Assembly (NCBI RefSeq): GCF_051014445.1 | Contig: NC_135136.1 | Span: 24,198,001-24,262,000 of the forward strand | Direction: 5' to 3' | DNA: 64,000 bases | DNA from: Colletes latitarsis | Taxonomy: Eukaryota > Arthropoda > Insecta > Hymenoptera > Colletidae | Part shown: one piece after another, positions 1-12,647 of the stretch | Numbering within the stretch: the first letter of the stretch is position 1 | How the letters are laid out: each line of letters starts with the position of its first letter | Made by a program: the position numbers and the translations under genes | Notes under the pieces: generated by a model | Databases searched by the model: none | Seen by the model: the letters and a program-made list of their open reading frames with translations, nothing else | Told to the model about the DNA's origin: nothing

Positions 1-3000
1 TTTCGATCAATATTTTAGAGGATAACGCCGGTTAGGTCTGGGTTAGGTCTGGGTTATGCCCGCATCTGGCTCATGATTTTGCCTTCTTCGCATACTTGTT
101 GGCCAGATCCTGGGTATTTTCCGTGTTTGAATCACGTAATAATGTGGTAACACACTGAAGCTGTCAATTAAACCTGGTTTCGATCAATATTTTAGAGGAT
201 AACACCGGTTAGGTCTGGGTTAGGTCTGGGATATGCGCGCATCTGGCTTATACTTTCGCCTTTTTCGCAAACTTGTTGGCTAGATCCTGGGTATTTTCCG
301 TGTTTGAATCACGTAGTAATGTGGTGACACACTGAAGCAGTCAATTAAACCTGGTTTCGATCAATATTTTAGAGGATAACACCGGTTAGGTCTGGGTTAG
401 GTCTGGGTTATGCCCGCATCTGGCTCATGATTTTGCCTTTTTCGCAAACTTGTTGGCTAGATCCTGGGTTTTTTTCGGGTTTGAATCACGTAATAATGTG
501 GTAACACACTGAAGCTGTCAATTAAACCTGGTTTCGATCAATATTTTAGAGGATAACACCGGTTAGGTCTGGGTTAGGTCTGGGTTATGCCCGCATCTGG
601 CTCATGATTTTGCCGTCTTCGCATACTTGTTGGCCAGATCCTGGGGTTTTTTCGTGTTTGAATCACGTAGTAATGTGGTGACACACTGAAGCAGTCAATT
701 AAACCTGGTTTCGATCAATATTTTAGAGGATAACGCCGGTTAGGTCTGGGTTAGGTCTGGGTTATGCCCGCATCTGGCTCATGATTATGCCTTCTTCGCA
801 TACTTGTTGGCTAGATCCTGGGTTTTTTTCGGGTTTGAATACAGCAGTAATGTGGTACCACATTGAAGCAGTCAATTAAACCTGGTTTCGATCAATATTT
901 TAGAGGATAACACCGGTTAGGTCTGGGTTAGGTCTGGGTTATGCCCGCATCTGGCTCATGATTTTGCCGTCTTCGCATACTTGTTGGCCAGATCCTGGGG
1001 TTTTTTCGTGTTTGAATCACGTAGTAATGTGGTAACACACTGAAGCAGTCAATTAAACCTGGTTTCGATCAATATTTCAGAGGATAACACCGGTTAGGTC
1101 TGGGTTAGGTCTGGGTTATGCCCGCATCTGTCTCATGATTTTGCCTTCTTCGCATACTTGTTGGCCAGATCCTGGGTTTTTTTCGTGTTTGAATCACGTA
1201 ATAATGTGGTAACACACTGAAGCTGTCAAATAAACCTGGTTTCGATCAATATTTTAGAGGATAACACCGGTTAGGTCTGGGTTAGGTCTGGGTTATGCCC
1301 GCATCTGGCTCATGATTTTGCCGTCTTCGCATACTTGTTGGCCAGATCCTGGGGTTTTTTCGTGTTTGAATCACGTAGTAATGTGGTGACACACTGAAGC
1401 AGTCAATTAAACCTGGTTTCGATCAATATTTCAGAGGATAACACCGGTTAGGTCTGGGTTAGGTCTAGGATATGCGCGCATCTGGCTTATACTTTCGCCT
1501 TTTTCGTAAACTTGTTGGCTAGATCCTGGGTTTTTTTCGGGTTTGAATACCGCAGTAATGTGGTACCACATTGAAGCAGTCAATTAAACCTGGTTTCGAT
1601 CAATATTTTAGAGGATAACGCCGGTTAGGTCTGGGTTAGGTCTGGGAAATGCGCGCATCTGGCTCATGATTTTGCCGTCTTCGCATACTTGTTGGCCAGA
1701 TCCTGGGGTTTTTTCGTGTTTGAATCACGTAGTAATGTGGTGACACACTGAAGCAGTCAATTAAACCTGGTTTCGATCAATATTTCAGAGGATAACACCG
1801 GTTAGGTCTGGGTTAGGTCTAGGATATGCGCGCATCTGGCTTATACTTTCGCCTTTTTCGTAAACTTGTTGGCTAGATCCTGGGTTTTTTTCGGGTTTGA
1901 ATACCGCAGTAATGTGGTACCACATTGAAGCAGTCAATTAAACCTGGTTTCGATCAATATTTTAGAGGATAACGCCGGTTAGGTCTGGGTTAGGTCTGGG
2001 AAATGCGCGCATCTGGCTCCTGATATTGCCTTCTTCGCATACTTGTTGGCCAGATCCTGGGTTTTTTTCGTGTTTGAATCACGTAATAATGTGGTAACAC
2101 ACTGAAGCTGTCAATTAAACCTGGTTTCGATCAGTATTTTAGAGGATAACACCGGTTAGGTCTGGGTTAGGTCCGGGTTATGCCCGCATCTGGCTCATGA
2201 TTTTGCCGTCTTCGCATACTTGTTGGCCAGATCCTGGGGTTTTTTCGTGTTTGAATCACGTAGTAATGTGGTGACACACTGAAGCAGTCAATTAAACCTG
2301 GTTTCGATCAATATTTCAGAGGATAACACCGGTTAGGTCTGGGTTAGGTCTGGGAAATGCGCGCATCTGGCTCATGATTTTGCCTTCTTCGCATACTTGT
2401 TGGCCAGATCCTGGGTTTTTTTCGTGTTTGAATCACGTAATAATGTGGTAACACACGGAAGCTGTCAATTAAACCTGGTTTCGATCAATATTTTAGAGGA
2501 TAACACCGGTTAGGTCTGGGTTATGCCCGCATCTGGCTCATGATTTTGCCTTCTTCGCATACTTGTTGGCCAGATCCTGGGTATTTTCCGCGTTTGAATC
2601 ACGTAATAATGTGGTAACACACAGAAGCTGTCAATTAAACCTGGTTTCGATCAATATTTTAGAGGATAACACCGGTTAGGTCTGGGTTAGGTCTGGGATA
2701 TGCGCGCATCTGGCTTATACTTTCGCCTTTTTCGCAAACTTGTTGGCTAGATCCTGGGTATTTTCCGTGTTTGAATCACGTAGTAATGTGGTGACACACT
2801 GAAGCAGTCAATTAAACCTGGTTTCGATCAATATTTTAGAGGATAACACCGGTTAGGTCTGGGTTAGGTCTGGGTTATGCCCGCATCTGGCTCATGATTT
2901 TGCCGTCTTCGCATACTTGTTGGCCAGATCCTGGGGTTTTTTCGTGTTTGAATCACGTAGTAATGTGGTAACACACTGAAGCAGTCAATTAAACCTGGTT

Positions 3001-6000
3001 TCGATCAATATTTTAGAGGATAACACCGGTTAGGTCTGGATTAGGTCTGGGTTATGCCCGCATCTGGCTCATGATTATGCCTTCTTCGCATACTTGTTGG
3101 CCAGATCCCGGGTTTCTTCTGGTTTGAATCACGTAGTAATGTGGTACCACACAGTAACAGTCAATTAAACCTGGATTCGGTCAGTATTTCAGAGGATAAC
3201 ACCGGTTAGGTCTGGGTTAGGTCTGGGATATGCGCGCATCAGGCTCATGATTTTGCCTTCTTCGCATACTTGTTGGCCAGATCCTGGGTTTTTTTCGTGT
3301 TTGAATCACGTAATAATGTGGTAACACACTGGAGCAGTCAATTAAACCTGGTTTCGATCAATATTTTAGAGGATAACACCGGTTAGGTCTGGGTTAGGTC
3401 TGGGAAATGCGCGCATCTGGCTCATGATTTTGCCTTCTTCGCATACTTGTTGGCCAGATCCTGGGTTTCTTCTGGTTTGAATCACGTAGTAATGTGGTAA
3501 CACACTGAAGCAGTCAATCAAACCTGGTTTCGATCAATATTTTAGAGGATAACACCGGTTAGGTCTGGGTTAGGTCTGGGTTATGCCCGCATCTGGCTCA
3601 TGATTTTGCCGTCTTCGCAAACTTGTTGGCCAGATCCTGGGTTTTTTACGTGTTTGAAGCACGTAGTAATGTGGTGACACACTGAAGCAGTCAATTAAAC
3701 CTGGTTTCGATTAATATTTCAGAGGATAACACCGGTTAGGTCTGGGTTAGGTCTGGGATATGCCCGCATCTGGCTTATACTTTCGCCTTTTTCGCAAACT
3801 TGTTGGCCAGATCCTGGGTATTTTCCGTGTTTGAAACACGTAGTAATGTGGTAACACACTGAAGCAGTCCATTAAACCTGGTTTCGATCAATATTTTAGA
3901 GGATAACACCGGTTAGGTCTGGGTTAGGTCTGGGTTATGCCCGCATCTGGCTCATGATTTTGCCTTTTTCGCAAACTTGTTGGCTAGATCCTGGGTTTTT
4001 TTCGGGTTTGAATCACGTAATAATGTGGTAACACACTGAAGCTGTCAATTAAACCTGGTTTCGATCAATATTTTAGAGGATAACACCGCTTAGGTCTGGG
4101 TTAGGTCTGGGTTATGCCCGCATCTGGCTCATGATTTTGCCGTCTTCGCATACTTGTTGGCCAGATCCTGGGGTTTTTTCGTGTTTGAATCACGTAGTAA
4201 TGTGGTAACACACTGAAGCAGTCAATTAAACCTGGTTTCGATCAATATTTCAGAGGATAACACCGGTTAGGTCTGGGTTAGGTCTGGGTTATGCCCGCAT
4301 CTGTCTCATGATTTTGCCTTCTTCGCATACTTGTTGGCCAGATCCTGGGTTTTTTTCGTGTTTGAATCACGTAATAATGTGGTAACACACTGAAGCTGTC
4401 AAATAAACCTGGTTTCGATCAATATTTTAGAGGATAACACCGGTTAGGTCTGGGTTAGGTCTGGGTTATGCCCGCATCTGGCTCATGATTTTGCCTTCTT
4501 CGCATACTTGTTGGCCAGATCCTGGGTATTTTCCGTGTTTGAATCACGTAGTAATGTGGTGACACACTGAAGCAGTCAATTAAACCTGGTTTCGATCAAT
4601 ATTTCAGAGGATAACACCGGTTAGGTCTGGGTTAGGTCTGGGATATGCGCGCATCTGGCTTATACTTTCGCCTTTTTCGTAAACTTGTTGGCTAGATCCT
4701 GGGTTTTTTTCGGGTTTGAATCACGTAGTAATGTGGTAACACATTGAAGCAGTCAATTAAACCTGGTTTCGATCAATATTTTAGAGGATAACACCGGTTA
4801 GGTCTGGGTTAGGTCTGCGTTATGCCCGCATCTGGCTCATGATTTTGCCGTCTTCGCATACTTGTTGGCCAGATCCTGGGTATTTTCCGTGTTTGAATCA
4901 CGTAGTAATGTGGTGACACACTGAAGCAGTCAATTAAACCTGGTTTCGATTAATATTTTAGAGGATAACACCGGTTAGGTCTGGGTTAGGTCTGGGTTAT
5001 GCCCGCATCTGTCTCATGATTTTGCCGTCTTCGCATACTTGTTGGCCAGATCCTGGGTATTTTCCGTGTTTGAATCACGTAGTAATGTGGTAACACACTG
5101 AAGCAGTCAATTAAACCTGGTTTCGATCAATATTTTAGAGGAACACACCGGTTAGGTCTGGGATTTGCGCGCATATGGCTTATACTTTCGCCTTTTTCGC
5201 AAACTTGTTGGCCAGATCCTGGGTATTTTCCGTGTTTGAAACACGTAGTAATGTGGTAACACACTGAAGCTGTCAATTAAACCTGGTTTCGATCAATATT
5301 TCAGAGGATAACACCGGTTAGGTCTGGGTTAGGTCTGGGATATGCGCGCATCAGGCTCATGATTTTGCCTTTTTCGCAAACTTGTTGGCTAGATCCTGGG
5401 TTTTTTTCGGGTTTGAATCACGTAATAATGTGGTAACACACTGAAGCTGTCAATTAAACCTGGTTTCGATCAATATTTTAGAGGATAACACCGGTTAGGT
5501 CTGGGTTAGGTCTGGGTTATGCCCGCATCTGGCTCATGATTTTGCCGTCTTCGCATACTTGTTGGCCAGATCCTGGGGTTTTTTCGTGTTTGAATCACGT
5601 AGTAATGTGGTGACACACTGAAGCAGTCAATTAAACCTGGTTTCGATCAATATTTTAGAGGATAACGCCGGTTAGGTCTGGGTTAGGTCTGGGAAATGCG
5701 CGCATCCGGCTCATGATTTTGCCTTCTTCGCATACTTGTTGGCCAGATCCTGGGTTTTTTTCGTGTTTGAATCACGTAGTAATGTGGTGACACACTGAAG
5801 CAGTCAATTAAACCTGGTTTCGATCAATATTTCAGAGGATAACACCGGTTAGGTCTGGGTTAGGTCTGGGAAATGCGCGCATCTGGCTCATGATTTTGCC
5901 TTCTTCGCATACTTGTTGGCCAGATCCTGGGTTTTTTTCGTGTTTGAATCACGTAATAATGTGGTAACACACTGAAGCAGTCAATTAAACCTGGTTTCGA

Positions 6001-9000
6001 TCAATATTTTAGAGGATAACACCGGTTAGGTCTGGGTTAGGTCTGGGTTATGCCCTCATCTGGCTCATGATTTTGCCGTCTTCGCATACTTGTTGGCCAG
6101 ATCCTGGGTATTTTCCGTGTTTGAATCACGTAGTAATGTGGTGACACACTGAAGCAGTCAATTAAACCTGGTTTCGATCAATATTTCAGAGGATAACACC
6201 GGTTAGGTCTGGGTTAGGTCTGGGTTATGCCCTCATCTGGCTCATGATTTTGCCGTCTTCGCATACTTGTTGGCCAGATCCTGGGTTTTTTTCGTGTTTG
6301 AATCACGTAATAATGTGGTGACACACTGAAGCAGTCAATTAAACCTGGTTTCGATCAATATTTCAGAGGATAACACCGGTTAGGTCTGGGTTAGGTCTGG
6401 GTTATGCCCGCATCTGGCTCATGATTATGCCTTCTTCGCATACTTGTTGGCCAGATCCTGGGTTTCTTCTGGTTTGAATCACGTAGTAATGTGGTACCAC
6501 ACAGTAACAGTGAATTAAACCTGGATTCGGTCAGTATTTTAGAGGATAACACCGGTTAGGTCTGGGTTAGGTCTGGGTTATGCCCTCATCTGGCTCATGA
6601 TTTTGCCGTCTTCGCATACTTGTTGGCCAGATCCTGGGGTTTTTTCGTGTTTGAATCACGTGGTAATGTGGTAACACACTGAAGCAGTCAATTAAAGCTG
6701 GTTTCGATCAATATTTTAGAGGATAACACCGGTTAGGTCTGGGTTAGGTCTGGGTTATGCCCTCATCTGGCTCATGATTTTGCCTTCTTCGCATACTTGT
6801 TGGCCAGATCCTGGGTATTTTCCGTGTTTGAATCACGTAGTAATGTGGTGACACACTGAAGCAGTCATTTAAACCTGGTTTCGATCAATATTTCAGAGGA
6901 TAACACCGGTTAGGTCTGGGTTAGGTCTGGGATATGCGCGCATCTGGCTTATACTTTCGCCTTTTTCGTAAACTTGTTGGCTAGATCCTGGGTTTTTTTC
7001 GGGTTTGAATACCGCAGTAATGTGGTACCACATTGAAGCAGTCAATTAAACCTGGTTTCGATCAATATTTTAGAGGATAACACCGGTTAGGTCTGGATTA
7101 GGTCTGGGTTATGCCCGCATCTGGCTCATGATTATGCCTTCTTCGCATACTTGTTGGCCAGATCCTGGGTTTCTTCTGGTTTGAATCACGTAGTAATGTG
7201 GTAACACACTGAAGCAGTCAATCAAACCTGGTTTCGATCAATATTTTAGAGGATAACACCGGTTAGGTCTGGATTAGGTCTGGGTTATGCCCGCATCTGG
7301 CTCATGATTATGCCTTCTTCGCATACTTGTTGGCCAGATCCTGGGTTTCTTCTGGTTTGAATCACGTAGTAATGTGGTACCACACAGTAACAGTGAATTA
7401 AACCTGGATTCGGTCAGTATTTTAGAGGATAACACCGGTTAGGTCTGGGTTAGGTCTGGGTTATGCCCGCATCTGGCTCATGATTTTGCCTTCTTCGCAT
7501 ACTTGTTGGCCAGATCCTGGGTTTTTTTCGTGTTTGAATCACGTAATAATGTGGTAACACACTGAAGCAGTCAATTAAACCTGGTTTCGATCAATATTTT
7601 AGAGGATAACGCCGGTTAGGTCTGGGTTAGGTCTGGGAAATGCGCGCATCTGGCTCATGATTGACCGTATTCGCATACTTGTTGGCCAGATCCTGGGGTT
7701 TTTTCGTGTTTGAATCACGTAGTAATGTGGTGACACACTGAAGCAGTCAATTAAACCTGGTTTCGATCAATATTTTAGAGGATAACACCGGTTAGGTCTG
7801 GGTTAGGTCTGGGAAATGCGCGCATCTGGCTCCTGATATTGCCTTCTTCGCATACTTGTTGGCCAGATCCTGGGTATTTTCCGTGTTTGAATCACGTAGT
7901 AATGTGGTAACACACTGAAGCAGTCAATTAAACCTGGTTTCGATCAATATTTTAGAGGATAACACCGGTTAGGTCTGGGTTAGGTCTGGGTTATGCCCGC
8001 ATCTGGCTCATGATTTTGCCGTCTTCGCATACTTGTTGGCCAGATCCTGGGCTTTTTTCGTGTTTGAATCACGTAGTAATGTGGTGACACACTGAAGCAG
8101 TCAATTAAACCTGGTTTCGATCAATATTTTAGAGGATAACACCGGTTAGGTCTGGGTTAGGTCTGGGAAATGCGCGCATCTGGCTCATGATTTTGCCGTC
8201 TTCGCATACTTGTTGGCCAGATCCTGGGCTTTTTTCGTGTTTGAATCACGTAGTAATGTGGTGACACACTGAAGCAGTCAATTAAACCTGGTTTCGATCA
8301 ATATTTTAGAGGATAACACCGGTTAGGTCTGGGTTAGGTCTGGGTTATGCCCGCATCTGGCTCATGATTTTGCCGTCTTCGCATACTTGTTGGCCAGATC
8401 CTGGGCTTTTTTCGTGTTTGAATCACGTAGTAATGTGGTGACACACTGAAGCAGTCAATTAAACCTGGTTTCGATCAATATTTTAGAGGATAACACCGGT
8501 TAGGTCTGGGTTAGGTCTGGGTTATGCCCGCATCTGGCTCATGATCTTGCCTTCTTCGCATACTTGTTGGCCAGATCCTGGGCTTTTTTCGTGTTTGAAT
8601 CACGTAGTAATGTGGTAACAAACTGAAGCAGTCAATTAAACCTGGTTTCGATCAATATTTTAGAGGATAACACCGGTTAGGTCTGGGTTAGGTCTGGGAT
8701 ATGCGCGCATCTGGCTCATGATCTTGCCTTCTTCGCATACTTGTTGGCCAGATCCTGGGCTTTTTTCGTGTTTGAATCAGGTAGTAATGTGGTAATACAC
8801 TGAAGCAGTCAATAAAACCTGGTTTCGATCAATATTTTAGAGGATAACACCGGTTAGGTCTGGGTTAGGTCTGGGTTATGCCCGCATCTGGCTCATGATT
8901 TTGCCGTCTTCGCATACTTGTTGGCCAGATCCTGGGTATTTTCCGTGTTTGAATCACGTAGTAATGTGGTGACACACTGAAGCAGTCAATTAAACCTGGT

Positions 9001-11038
9001 TTCGATCAATATTTCAGAGGATAACACCGGTTAGGTCTGGGTTAGGTCTGGGATATGCGCGCATCTGGCTTATACTTTCGCCTTTTTCGTAAACTTGTTG
9101 GCTAGATCCTGGGTTTTTTTCGGGTTTGAATACCGCAGTAATGTGGTACCACATTGAAGCAGTCAATTAAACCTGGTTTCGATCAATATTTTAGAGGATA
9201 ACGCCGGTTAGGTCTGGGTTAGGTCTGGGAAATGCGCGCATCTGGCTCACGATTTTGCCTTCTTCGCATACTTGTTGGCCAGATCCTGGGTTTCTTCTGG
9301 TTTGAATCACGTAGTAATGTGGTAACACACTGAAGCAGTCAATCAAACCTGGTTTCGATCAATATTTTAGAGGATAACACCGGTTAGGTCTGGGTTAGGT
9401 CTGGGTTATGCCCGCATCTGGCTCATGATTTTGCCGTCTTCGCATACTTGTTGGCCAGATCCTGGGGTTTTTTCGTGTTTGAATCACGTAGTAATGTGGT
9501 AACACACTGAAGCAGTCAATTAAACCTGGTTTCGATCAATATTTTAGAGGATAACACCGGTGAGGTCTGGATTAGGTCTGGGTTATGCCCGCATCTGGCT
9601 CATGATTATGCCTTCTTCGCATACTTGTTGGCCAGATCCTGGGTTTCTTCTGGTTTGAATCACGTAGTAATGTGGTACCACACAGTAACAGTGAATTAAA
9701 CCTGGATTCGGTCAGTATTTTAGAGGATAACACCGGTTAGGTCTGGGTTAGGTCTGGGATATGCGCGCATCTGGCTTATACTTTCGCCTTTTTCGCAAAC
9801 TTGTTGGCCAGATCCTGGGTTTTTTCCGTGTTTGAAGCACGTAGTAATGTGGTAACACACTGAAGCAGTCAATAAAACCTGGTTTCGATGAATATTTTAG
9901 AGGATAACACCGGTTAGGTCTGGGTTAGGTCTGGGTTATGCCCGCATCTGGCTCATGATCTTGCCTTCTTCGCATACTTGTTGGCCAGATCCTGGGCTTT
10001 TTTCGTGTTTGAATCACGTAGTAATGTGGTAACAAACTGAAGCAGTCAATTAAACCTGGTTTCGATCAATATTTTAGAGGATAACACCGGTTAGGTCTGG
10101 GTTAGGTCTGGGATATGCGCGCATCTGGCTTATACTTTCGCCTTTTTCGCAAACTTGTTGGCCAGATCCTGGGTTTTTTCCGTGTTTGAAGCACGTAGTA
10201 ATGTGGTAACACACTGAAGCAGTCAATAAAACCTGGTTTCGATGAATATTTTAGAGGATAACACCGGTTAGGTCTGGGATAGGTCCGGGATATGCCCGCA
10301 TCTGGCTCATGATCTTGCCTTCTTCGCATACTTGTTGGCCAGATCCTGGGCTTTTTTCGTGTTTGAATCACGTAGTAATGTGGTAATACACTGAAGCAGT
10401 CAATAAAACCTGGTTTCGATCAATATTTTAGAGGATAACACCGGTTAGGTCTGGGTTATGCCCGCATCTGGCTCATGATTTTGCCGTTTTCGCATACTTG
10501 TTGGCCAGATCCTGGGGTTTTTTCGTGTTTGAATCACGTAGTAATGTGGTGACACACTGAAGCAGTCAATTAAACCTGGGTTCGATCAATATTTTAGAGG
10601 ATAACACCGGTTAGGTCTGGGTTAGGTCTGGGTTATGCCCGCATCTGGCTCATGATTTTGCCTTCTTCGCATACTTGTTGGCCAGATCCTGGGTTTTTTT
10701 CGTGTTTGAATCACGTAGTAATGTGGTAACACACTGAAGCAGTCATTTAAACCTGGTTTCGATCAATATTTTAGAGGATAACACCGGTTAGGTCTGGGTT
10801 AGGTCTGGGATATGCGCGCATCTGGCTTATACTTTCGCCTTTTTCGCAAACTTGTTGGCCAGATCCTGGGTTTTTTTCGTGTTTGAATCACGTAGTAATG
10901 TGGTACCACACTGAAGCAGTCAATTAAACCTGGTTTCGATCAATATTTTAGAGGATAACACCGGTTAGGTCTTGGTTAGGTCTGGGTTATACCAGCATCT
11001 GGCTCATGATTTTGCCTTCTTCGCATACGTGTTGGCCA
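1..11038 (+). repeat. 177-bp satellite array, block 1
   Basis: Head-to-tail tandem array. Monomer starts (TTTCGATCAATATTTTAGAGG) fall at 1, 178, 355, 532, 709, 886 and 1063, so the period is 177 bp. There are 62 complete monomers before 10934 and a 105-bp partial one up to 11038. The 41 bases missing from 62 x 177 are explained by three monomers lacking an 11-bp unit and eight lacking one base. Each monomer carries TTAGGTCTGGG, normally twice in tandem. Several subfamilies alternate: GTTATGCCCGC, GATATGCGCGC and GAAATGCGCGC types, CTTATACTTTCGCC versus CTCATGATTTTGCC, and a CCTGGATTCGGTCAG type. No monomer is inverted. No gene or foreign sequence is seen in the block. The array continues beyond the left window edge. 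Confidence 0.99.
6053..6780 (+). repeat. CCCTCATC-marked monomer block 1
   Basis: Consecutive monomers carry CCCTCATC in place of CCCGCATC, at 6053, 6230, 6583 and 6760. One unmarked CCTGGATTCGG-type monomer sits between the second and third. The same ordered group recurs three times in block 3, so it behaves as a higher-order unit. Confidence 0.85.
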
Positions 11039-11433
11039 CGTGTTGACGATAAAACTGTAAGATAAAGGATGAATTAAGTTCCAAGTCCCTAAAATTTTCC
11101 AAATCATAGATTTAAAAATGATTTAGATATTTACATGATTTTAGTGTGGGTATTCATACAAGTATGTAAATCTCTATTTATGCATAACATGTTACCCCTA
11201 AATGGGCAAGTTAATGAATTATATACATGTTAATTGTATAATAATAACCCTTTGTTCCTCATAAAAATTCACAACTGAATTGCTATCATTCTAAAAAAAT
11301 CCATCCCAAAATATATTATCAAAACTAGTAATAAATTATTTGAACAAGGTGATAACAGATTTGAAATATTTAATAAAATTTAAATACCAGATATTGATAG
11401 TATTAATAAAATATAATATTAATACTATTTTGA
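11039..11433. other. AT-rich spacer, nothing recognised
   Basis: The left edge of insert copy 1, starting CGTGTTGACGATAAAACTG. It is strongly AT-rich, with stops in the frames I followed and no terminal repeat. The equivalents at 21544 and 59618 are the same. I see no gene in it. Confidence 0.6.
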
Positions 11434-11832
11434 CACTGTTATTTGATTTTAATATTAATTATAGATACTTTGATTATTGATTTATTAAAACATAAAGTTA
11501 ATGAAGTCCCAGTAGATTATAAATATTTTAAAGAGCATGAATTAGCATAGAATTTCATAAAAAATTTGATGAGTGATAGAAGTAACTTGAATAATCTGAA
11601 TTTTGTAGCTTTTACTATATCTTTGGATATGGAATCACAGATTCATTTTATTAATAAAAATAGAGATAGTACTGATGATTTACTCAGACTCGTTAAAGTA
11701 AGTGGGCCAAGTGGGAAGAATATTAAGATAGATGGATAGATATTGGTAAAAGTATACTTCTTGTCCTTATATAGGAAATCTTTAATATTACAAATAAACT
11801 CTTTCTGTAAAATCTTGAACTTATCATTATAA
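11434..11832 (+). pseudogene. Unidentified coding-like fragment A
   Basis: One reading frame runs from 11434 to a stop at 11737-11739, interrupted only by TAG at 11548-11550. Its composition is protein-like, for example DTLIIDLLKHK, VPVDYKYFKEHEL and TDDLLRLVKVSG. After a frame change near 11740 it continues as ILVKVYFLSLYRKSL to TAA at 11830-11832. The stretch GGAAGAATATT with its surroundings resembles fragment B at 14921, which supports the frame change. I do not recognise the family. It may be part of a transposon protein or a captured host exon: GTAAGT at about 11697 could be a splice donor and ATTATAG at about 11463 an acceptor. It is broken and unlikely to be expressed. Confidence 0.5.
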
Positions 11833-11892
11833 TTTATAGAATTAAAGTCAACGCATCTAATAATGAAAGTGAACTGAAGTATTTTATAGACT

Positions 11893-12036
11893 TGTCAAGA
11901 ACGTTTTTTGGTATATTCCTAGCAAACGACCCGTTCAACGATCGGGATGAGTTATACGTAATTCGATTCGTCTAATTCAGTATATTATTTCATTAGTATA
12001 TGCATTTCATTATCTGCGGAAATTCGGTATTTTTAC
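11893..12036 (+). mobile_element. LTR-like fragment, plus orientation
   Basis: The sequence from TGTCAAGAACG through TTCCTAGCAAACG, ATGAGTTATAC, TTCGATTCG and CTAATTCAGTA to GCGGAAATTCGG is closely similar to the reverse complement of 14690-14819, the presumed LTR start of the copia-type remnant. It therefore faces the opposite way. Similarity stops after about 145 bases, so this is only the first part of an LTR. Confidence 0.65.
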
Positions 12037-12647
12037 AAAGTAACTAAGTATTTTAAATATATTCTGATAGGTTCACAGGTGGAAACAAGTGACTGTCGTT
12101 ACCTGTGTTCAAAATGCCAGCTAGTAAAATGCTAATTTGTTAACAATAACATTTGTTGAATGAAATTTCTGCTATTTCTGCAAATATCTCATTGAATAAA
12201 TCACCATCTTTCTATTATATATACATTTACTAAATACATAATGGCTCAGGTATCCAATGAAGTTACTCTTATTGGAAATATAAAATATTGATAGTATTAT
12301 ATGTTAGAAAAAAGTGGTGTCTTCAATTTAATTCATGTAAGCATCAGTAATGAGATCTTGAAAATTGACGCTGTGATTAATTTTCAAATGGCCTCTGTGC
12401 CATTATTTCTACAACAAAATGTTGATTCATCAGTCTCTATCTACTCTACCCTTCCACAATTGCTGCGCAGTATTTTTATTTAATGTTAGTTATATAATAT
12501 ATCACGACATTGCTCATAATTATACGTTAGCATATATGGTAATTTTAAAACAATATCTGTAACTGAGTTTGTTTTTAGAAAACCACGTTCTTTGCTTTTC
12601 AAATATCTTTATATAATGCAATGGCTTTTAAAAACTAAGGGTATAAA
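12037..12647. other. AT-rich spacer with one short unassigned ORF
   Basis: It holds a 60-codon open frame (12301-12483, plus) whose protein I cannot assign. An upstream part of the Merlin-like element could lie here, but I see no supporting motif. Otherwise it is AT-rich and unremarkable. Confidence 0.5.

Noticed and set aside
1..177. CENP-B-box-like match starting at TTTCGATCAATA
   Set aside because: Only the left half of the box pattern (TTCG, four bases, A) fits; the essential CGGG half is TTTT or TTTC here. The box is also defined in mammals, so the resemblance is weak.
470..495. Possible conserved hairpin CGTG-TTTGAAT-CACG with compensating changes (CGG...CCG) in another subfamily
   Set aside because: Many monomers combine CGGG with CACG or ACAG, which breaks the pairing, so the apparent covariation is not maintained.
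1..11038. CRISPR-like array because of regular direct repeats
   Set aside because: There are no unique spacers. The whole 177-bp unit is repeated, and the surrounding DNA is typical of a eukaryotic satellite with transposon remnants.
12301..12483. 60-codon plus-strand frame, also at 22806 and 60881
   Set aside because: No motif and no homology that I can recognise, and it is short for AT-rich DNA. Its three copies exist only because the insert was duplicated.
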